A DNA stretch of 64,000 nt from Serpula lacrymans var. lacrymans S7.9 (Eukaryota; Basidiomycota; Agaricomycetes; Boletales; Serpulaceae). Below, piece after piece: positions 57,732-64,000 of the stretch; position 1 is the stretch's first letter, and the number at the start of each line of letters is the position of its first letter. The translations under genes were made by a program, and so were the position numbers. Location: positions 734,715 through 798,714 of the forward strand of contig NW_006763296.1 in the NCBI RefSeq assembly GCF_000218685.1. Direction: 5' to 3'. The notes beneath the pieces are model-generated. The model saw nothing but the letters and a program-made list of their open reading frames with translations. It did no database searches and had not been told where the DNA came from.

Positions 57732-59840
57732 ATGGCAAATAGTATCTCAAAATACGACTGGCTGGTTGCCGATAGTGAAGGTGAAGAAGATACATTGATT
57801 ACAAACGCTAGTGCTGGGCAGGTAAATCCAGAAGGTGAGTGCAACCAGATACAGAAGTGTACATGGCAGACCTTATGTTTCACTTGCAGTGTCCGCAATT
57901 CAGACTGCTACATTCACACCCGTGGATTCCCCGCCTCTTCCACACCAGACAACGACTGAAATATCGTCTGCATCCTTGTTTACACCTCCCCCAGCAGAAA
58001 AATCTGCAATATCCACTATCTCCCCCTTCACTGCCGAATCTCCTGTCAGACCAAGACCGCGCCCCAGGCCAAGGCCCCGTACTAGCATTGTAAATCAAAG
58101 CTGGCTAGACGGGGACAAAACTGGTGGAAATGACACCTCCATTGATCGAGCCTCGACAATCGCTAGTACTTCATTGGTAACATCATCAGACAAAGCTAGG
58201 GACCCAATATCCACCTCTACAGCTATATCCACAATTATCGACGACCTTTACTCTTCGTATGGTATCGCAGAACGTGCCAAGATGCGAGTGCGGAATTCTC
58301 GAAAATCCATTCAAGAAGGACCTTCAGAAGTGCAATCCGCCAAAGCCAGCTATAAAATCAACAGCTCTGAAATCATTGAACTAACGTCTGACGAAGACGA
58401 GCGTTCTCTTATACCTGCCAAGCCCTCTAAGAGACAAAAGTCACAATCGAAGCCTAAAGCTAAGAAGAGCACGAAAATGGCCCCTCCCTCCGACATTCTC
58501 TTCTCGGATCCACTCCTACCTGATGATCCACTACCTCCTTCCAGCATACAAGCACCTTCCGAGTCTATTCCCTCTACAATCCCTACAATTCCCGCTACTA
58601 CGCCTCCCGAAGTATCACCTCTCCGCAATCCAGTTCCTTCTCCATCCCTATCCCCACGGAAACGTAAGAGGCGGCAGCTCGTCATAGACTCTGACGCCGA
58701 TGCGGATGATATCGACATGGACTCTGGCGTGGCAGATGCGCCAATACCGTCAGCATTAGGACCACCGCTTTTCTTTGCATCTTCCTCTCTGCCTATTCCT
58801 GAGGCTGATGCAGAAGTTCCGGATGTTGCAGCTGCGGAGACAAGTTTTCAGAAGAAAGGGAAAAAACAAACAGAAAGCAAGAAAAAGGACACGAAGAAGC
58901 AGGCAGTAAACAAGTCGAAGAAGAAAGGGAAGCAACAGATTGAAGTTGTCATTGACACTGTCGATAAATCAAAACCCCAAAACAATGCTTTCGTTGATCC
59001 CAGCCTATCTACTGCTACTACTAGCGTGCCTCCTGCACCGCTATTGGACGAATCAGATCTATCCCCCGTTCCAGATTCCGAGTCAGAGGATGTGCTTCAG
59101 CATCAGAAAGCCGAAGGCAAAGAAGTGCTTAAAGCTGATGTGGAACGGTCTACGGATACGTCTAGGAATAAGAAAAGGGCTACAGCTACACCTTCCATGA
59201 AACGAAAAGGAAAGGGAAAGAGCAAGGCTATTTTGTCTGATGATGATGAAGCGGGATATGCTGACAAGTCTGAAGTGCCTTCAGTGGGTGCAGACGCAGA
59301 CGTGAGCATAGGTCTAGCGAGTAAGGTAATGTAGTTTTTTGTGTCTGTTTACCGGTAATTACTGACGCTTTATTGTAGGAGAATATCCACCCACACCTAG
59401 GCGAGATTCCGCAACAAAGTAAGCCATCTACAAAGGTGTCACCTCCACCCGGTTTGGAAATTGCTGCAAGAGGGCGCTCTACTAGTATCAAGCCTAGTAT
59501 CAAGCCTACGCCTATGTCTGAGTTGATCAAACGTGTGAACTCACAACCTGGGTCACCTTTCGCTCATTCTCCACGTCCTGCACCCATCTACTCCCCTTAC
59601 CTCAAGTCTTCGCGCTCGCTCCTCTCCCGCATCGCTCCACTTCACCCCAACCGTCGTACTCCTCCCCCACCTTTACCTAGGCCACCACCACCAAAGAAAA
59701 GTAAGAAGCAACTGCAGATGGAAGAGCGAATAGAGGAGGAATTAGCGGAAACGATTGAAGGCTGGTCTTGCATGACTAATGAGGAACGAAAAGAGCTCAA
59801 ACGAGCGCGAATTGATCTTGAACTTGGTGGGTATGATTGA
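57732..59840 (+). CDS. Large disordered, probably nuclear protein
   Basis: Three exons (57732-57834, 57890-59325, 59379-59840) give 666 residues. The N-terminus MANSISKYDWLVADSEGEED is acidic. The middle is Ser/Pro/Thr-rich with acidic patches (IIELTSDEDE, VIDSDADADDIDMDS, AILSDDDE) and basic clusters that look like nuclear localisation signals (PRKRKRRQL, KKKGKQQ, KRKGKGKSK). The C-terminus is the only part that looks folded and conserved: ISRIAPLHPNRR-like text, a proline run, KKSKKQLQMEERIEEELAETIEGWSCMTNEERKELKRARID. IELTSDEDE resembles a SUMO-interacting motif. I do not recognise a family; a chromatin or DNA-repair role is only a guess. Confidence 0.85.
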
Positions 59841-60182
59841 TAAATTACGAATGACCCTTTTCTCTGTTGCTGTCGATTGCTCTGACAACTTCTCCTGCTA
59901 CCCCCTGCTACTCGTATTCGCTATCTCTAGATTTTTGTGATTGCGATGATTTCCTTAATCGTAGAACAGTAACGCATAACTACTTGTAATCGTAAGGCTA
60001 TACGATTAAACCTTTGACCTATGTAATGAAATACTTTAGTTTTACTAATACTTAGAACAGGTGCAGTCGTGCAGTGTCAGCGACAAGGCACGGAGAGCAG
60101 TGGCTGTGTCCCGTTGCCCGAGTGTGAACAGCTTTCTGCGGCATAGAATTGTTACGCGGCATCCCCGTGTTGAGCAACGACC
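59841..60182. other. Intergenic region
   Basis: 342 bp upstream of the kinase gene. Nothing was recognised. Confidence 0.4.
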
Positions 60183-61968
60183 ATGGTATTCCCTCAGCTC
60201 CTCACCGTTCTAGATACCCTAAAGGACCAAGCAAAGGATGCTGTATGGGCCCTCACTTCTTGCATGTGCCAACAGTCAGCAAAGGTCAAGATTAATGGCC
60301 GAACCTGTCAGTAATATCAAAGCCTCTCCACGAGGCCAGGGTGAAACACAACTGGACTGACCAACTTTAATGGTTTACAGTTAATATCATCAAGGTTCTC
60401 GGAGAGGGTGGATTTTCATTTGTGTATCTAGCTCAGGATGATATTAGTGGTGTAAGTTGAAGTCCTTGTTGAAGATAATTATTGACGAGTTCGTGTTGTT
60501 TGCAACAGAGACAATTCGCGCTCAAGAAGATACGCTGTCCTACTGGCTCGGACGCGGTAAAAGAGGCTATGCGGGAGGTGGAGGCTTACCGACGATTCAA
60601 GTGAGTTGGTGCAGTGCTCTACGAATGCTTTTATTTACCTTTGGTTTCCGTGCACTCTTAGACACCCTAATATAATTCGTATATTGGTAAGTGACATACA
60701 CAATTTAAAGGGTAGAATATGTCTTTACCGATATTTTAATATTAAAGGACTCTGCTGTAGTACAAGATCCAGAAGGTGAAGGGAAGATTGTATACCTTTT
60801 CCTGCCTTTGTATAAGGTAAGACTTTTTTTTGGTATTCGCCCAAGAAAAGGCAACAACTCTCCGCAGAGGGGAAACCTTCAAGATGCTATCAATACGCAC
60901 GTCGTGAATCGAACGCATTTCGCAGAACAGGAAATGATACGCCTTTTCAAAGGCACATGTGAAGCTGTACGCGCAATGCACGATTACCATGTCAAGGCCG
61001 GCACCAATCTTCCTTCTAACTCCTCTCGCCCCAAACCGTCATCATCACGATCGCGCCATGAAGATGACCGGCGTCACTCAGAAGACGACGACGAGATGTT
61101 CCCTCACCCTGAGGGCGACGGCGAAGACGGGTATTCCTACGGTTCCGCTGTAAATGTGCCACTAGTCACGAAACACAGAATGGAGGATGAAGGTGATGTT
61201 GTATTTGATGGGGATGAGGAAATAGAACATATACAATCGGGAGCAAATGGAAACGCAGGGAGGAATGAACATGTACCCTATGCCCATCGAGATCTCAAAC
61301 CTGGGTAAATGCCATCTCCTGCATACTTGATTGTTGCGCTGACTTCGTCTACTTGAAGAAACGTTATGATTGCCGATGATGGTGTGACGCCAATATTGAT
61401 GGACTTTGGCAGCACTATCAGGGCAAGGATAAATATTGAAAATCGCTCACAAGCTTTGCTGCAACAGGTCAGATATTTTACCACAAATTACTCGTAAACC
61501 TGCTAAACCTATGTTTCCCAGGATATTGCTGCTGAGCAAAGCACGATGGCCTACAGAGCCCCAGAATTATTCGATGTCAAAACAGGCGTTGCCTTGGATG
61601 ATAAGGTTGATATCTGGGTATGTTGAAAACTAGAGATATGTTGCACTGGTCGCTAATCCATCCGCTTAGTCTCTTGGGTGTACACTTTTCGCACTAGCAT
61701 ATTCGCACTCGCCGTTTGAAAACACGCAAACTACGGAACAGGGTGGTTCAATAGCCATGGCTGTACTGAATGCTCAGTATAAGCACCCTAATTCGGCATA
61801 CTCACAAGGACTCAAAGATCTGATTGACTCCATGTTAAAAGTGAATCCAAAAGATAGACCGGATATCCATCAGGTAGGAATGATCTATCTCCGTTGCCAT
61901 CCTACAGTATTAAAAACCTGCCATAGGTAATCTCAATGACGGACAGAGTGCTGCAGACTCTAATGTAG
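60183..61968 (+). CDS. ENV7: STK16/Env7-type serine/threonine kinase (NAK family)
   Basis: Yeast Env7 is a palmitoylated vacuolar-membrane kinase that restrains membrane fusion; STK16 is its animal Golgi relative. Ten exons sum to 422 residues. A CMC motif near residue 29 could be palmitoylated. The kinase begins FNIIKVLGEGGFSFVYLA (Gly loop about 49-56), then FALKKI, HPNIIRILDS and YLFLPLYKRGNLQD. It continues with HRDLKPGN (about 267-274), MDFGST (288-290), MAYRAPELFD, DIWSLGCTLFALAYSHSPFE and KDRPDIHQV. All catalytic residues are present. A roughly 95-residue Ser/Asp/Glu-rich insert lies between helix E and the HRD loop, as in other fungal members. One exon (60662-60686) is 25 nt. Confidence 0.95.
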
Positions 61969-62167
61969 ACAGCTATATCATAATCGCCAGCATTGGATAT
62001 TGGTAGCCAGTGGTACCGTTCTCTTTGTCGATCTTCATTAGACATCTATGAGTTCATGTGGACAGTGTGCATGCAGACGGTGTATTTTCTTGCGTTGGAC
62101 AGCTCAAGCAAGAAGCTGTGTTCATTGACAACTGCGAGGCAAGCCATCAAGACACAATAAGAACCGA

Positions 62168-63142
62168 TCAAACTTTAGTCGACTTGGGTCTCGGTGATTT
62201 CTTTTTGATAATACGTTGCTCGTAAACCTTTGGCTTTTTCTTATCGGCCTTGCTCTCAACTTTACGCCCTTTCTGTGCTTCCTTTCCCCTAGGAGAGGCG
62301 GTTTCCCGCGTCCGTTCGCCGAGCTTTCGTTTTTTCCGTGAAGATTCCGAAGCCTTGGACGACTGTTCTTCTACTGGCTCTTCTGCTGGCTCTTCTGTAG
62401 TCGCGACTAGGGCTTTCGCTTCTTTCTTAGCTTTTGCCTTAGCTTTCATTATTTTTTGCCGCTGTCGTTTCTCTTTCACAGCGTCCAACTTTGTTTTCTG
62501 TGAAACAGCTATAAATGGGGTGAGGCTGAGTGATGCACAATTGTACTTACTCGTTTTTGGGCTCTGTTCGATAAAGTTTCAGGTGTTTTTGTGGTATCAT
62601 CCGTCGCTGGTGTTTGTGCAGCCTTTGCGATAGGCCAGGCATTATCACTTGGCCTAGCCTTCTGCGCCAGCGTTTTGAATCGCTTGAAGCGTCGTTGATG
62701 AGCCTGAACGTCGTCGTATCTGAATGTTAGGACCGCAAACCAGTTATTTTCCTTGGGATGCACACACCATGGATTTTTTGTGAACATCTGCCATCTTTAG
62801 GCTTTTTATTAGCTTCCCTTTGCATAATATACACCCGTTCACGTCTTGATCCAGTGAAACGAGATAGATGGGATCTTTCAAGGCTTCTTGTACGGTGACC
62901 GCTGGTAGGCCACTTTCTTCGTCTTCACTGATTTCATCGTCCTCTTCATCTTCCTCTGCTGCAAGTGGACCCTCGGACCCTTCATCCTCTTCTTCAGGCG
63001 CATCTGAGTCTGATTCAGATGCAGTATCTGTTTCGTCTGAATCAGTGTCGTTTAGACCCATGATCTCCTTCATATCCTCGTCCAGCCCGAGTTCTTCCTC
63101 TTCCTCTCTTCTCTTTCGCTTCCTTTCGACTCTCTTGTACAT
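62168..63142 (-). CDS. Basic/acidic nucleolar-type protein with a CxxC-H-H zinc finger
   Basis: Three exons (63142-62766, 62719-62551, 62497-62168) give 291 residues. The N-terminus is basic then strongly acidic (MYKRVERKRKRREEEEE, EEDEEDDEISEDEE). A C2H2-like finger follows: CILCKGKLIKSLKMADVHKKSM joined across intron 1 to VYDDVQAHQRRFKRF. The C-terminus is a Lys/Ala/Glu-rich coiled stretch with repeated EEPAEEPVEE and basic KKRKLGER, KKKPKVYEQRI. The finger resembles the CxxC..H..H unit of ribosome-biogenesis factors. The intron 1 donor was chosen at 62765 because it alone keeps the frame into HQRRF. Function is inferred from composition. Confidence 0.83.
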
Positions 63143-63355
63143 TGTGAAATGCTGTCAGGGGATCAAGAATGGATTATATGCGTCAGATAGATTCACAAGG
63201 AAGGTTTAACGAGAGAGACTGGTTCAAAGGCAAAGCGTATAAAGCCACGTGCGCTGGGTATCTATTTTTTTTCTTCCGTTCCGGCCGATCATTGCTGCTA
63301 CAGCGCGACTGTGACTTTTGCTCAAAGTCGTCATCAGCTAAAGTCCACAAGCTGC
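63143..63355. promoter_or_regulatory. Shared promoter of the zinc-finger and RNB genes
   Basis: 213 bp between divergent ATGs, so the promoters must overlap. A T-rich run (63262-63275) is the only conspicuous feature. Confidence 0.45.
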
Positions 63356-64000
63356 ATGCATCGTCGAAGTGTTCATTTACTTGGAGAGATTAGGCCTGGT
63401 GCCCATGTTAATTTGCCTACCCCTCAAGTTCACTCCATACGATTGCAGTCATTCTCTTCTACAGCAAAGCGCCATGCAAATGTGAAAAAGGTTCCTCCTG
63501 AAGAATTTCAACGCGCAAAGCAATTTACCAACAAGCTTGTTGATGTAGCATCGCGAATCAGTCCTCATGGCGGTTGGAAACAGAATGCAAGTCGACGTGG
63601 GGATGAGAAACGGTTGGCCAACGTCGTCTGGTCGTCGCAGAAGTCTCGCAGACCTCCCTCAGAGACACAGGCTGCATTCATGTCTCCATCAGAGGACGAC
63701 ATAGCTGAGGTAGACGCACCTTCATCCTCTCAATCAACTACTATTCAGCCTGGAGCACTTGTGGAACTTCGGAGGTTTGTCTGGTTCGAACTATATGATA
63801 TATACCCCATTAACGTTCTCTAGAAATACCATAGCTGTCTATGCCGTCGTGCTGGGGACGGCATTTTATGAAAGACGCATTCTTAATATCTCTATGACCT
63901 CTCTCGGTGAGGTCATTCAACACACCGACACCGACACTTGCTTCGAAATACCAAACGTGTTGCCGAGAGATCTAATACTGCGAAGTGGGACTTCAACCAA
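63356..64000 (+). CDS. Mitochondrial RNB-domain exoribonuclease, N-terminal part (Dss1/CYT-4-like)
   Basis: The first two exons (63356-63774 and 63824 onward) of a gene that runs off the right edge; about 198 codons are visible. The N-terminus MHRRSVHLLGEIRPG is basic, contains a typical presequence-like stretch and has the charged helix FQRAKQFTNKLVD. After a Ser/Pro linker comes IQPGALVELRRNTIAVYAVV, then ISMTSLGEVIQ, CFEIPNVLPRDLI. This is the cold-shock-like entry module that precedes the RNB domain in fungal mitochondrial degradosome nucleases. The catalytic RNB domain itself lies outside the window, so the call is family-level only. Confidence 0.72.

Noticed and set aside
57880..58718. 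Minus-strand Gly/Val- and Ser-rich frames
   Set aside because: They are antisense to the low-complexity nuclear protein gene.
1..64000. CRISPR array, rRNA operon, intact transposon or viral element
   Set aside because: No regularly spaced repeats, rRNA segments, transposase or reverse transcriptase motifs, or long terminal repeats were found by reading both strands.

Overview
This window is nuclear DNA from a filamentous basidiomycete, most probably a mushroom-forming agaricomycete. The genes are compact, with many 45-65 nt GT-AG introns, often a CTAAC-like branch point, and intergenic gaps of a few hundred bases. Gene content fits: cytosolic FAS, VTC polyphosphate polymerase, GTR2, GH17 glucanase, GMC oxidoreductase, a CBM1-GH10 xylanase relic and mitochondrial complex I assembly. 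I rebuilt exon structures by hand from GT-AG sites, reading phase and recognisable family motifs. For nearly all complete genes the exon sum is a multiple of three. Family assignments rest on recognition, not on a search.

Layout. 1-1470: 5' part of the fatty acid synthase beta/acetyltransferase region (-), running off the left edge. 2487-7616: GTR2 (-) and VTC4 (+), head to head. 8196-9438: Mid2-like mucin-type membrane protein (-). 10774-16877: very intron-rich paladin-like protein with three PTP-like phytase domains (-). 17419-18370: ribosomal protein S3 (+). 18371-24107: gene-poor, with a cyanovirin-type secreted protein and a MARVEL-like four-helix protein. 24108-32781: GT-B glycosyltransferase, AVT-type vacuolar amino-acid transporter and a peroxiredoxin-like protein (all +). 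33069-36174: eIF6 (-) and NDUFAF7 (+), divergent. 36335-39085: GMC oxidoreductase (-) with exons of 18, 22, 4 and 25 nt. 39557-44077: RhoGAP and membrane-anchored GH17 glucanase (+). 44520-44598: tRNA-Gly with a short intron. 44758-51780: SRPBCC-like protein (-), COQ9 (-), eIF3j (+), PWP1 (-) and a C-terminally membrane-anchored protein (-). 52010-54010: decayed lectin fragment and CBM1-GH10 xylanase pseudogene (-). 55377-64000: fungal orphan protein (+), VPS51 (-), disordered nuclear protein (+), STK16/Env7 kinase (+), nucleolar-type zinc-finger protein (-) and the start of a mitochondrial RNB exoribonuclease (+).

Functional threads. Several products act at the vacuole or endosome: GTR2, VTC4, the AVT transporter, STK16/Env7 and VPS51. 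GTR2 and VTC4 share one 263-bp intergenic promoter. Ribosome and translation genes are frequent (RPS3, eIF6, eIF3j, PWP1). Mitochondrial genes are COQ9, NDUFAF7 and the RNB nuclease. No secondary-metabolite cluster, intact transposon, CRISPR array or rRNA was seen. The most notable signal is the set of ultra-short exons: 4 nt in the GMC oxidoreductase, 8 nt in the paladin-like gene, 9 nt in the SPX domain of VTC4 and 16 nt in the RhoGAP.
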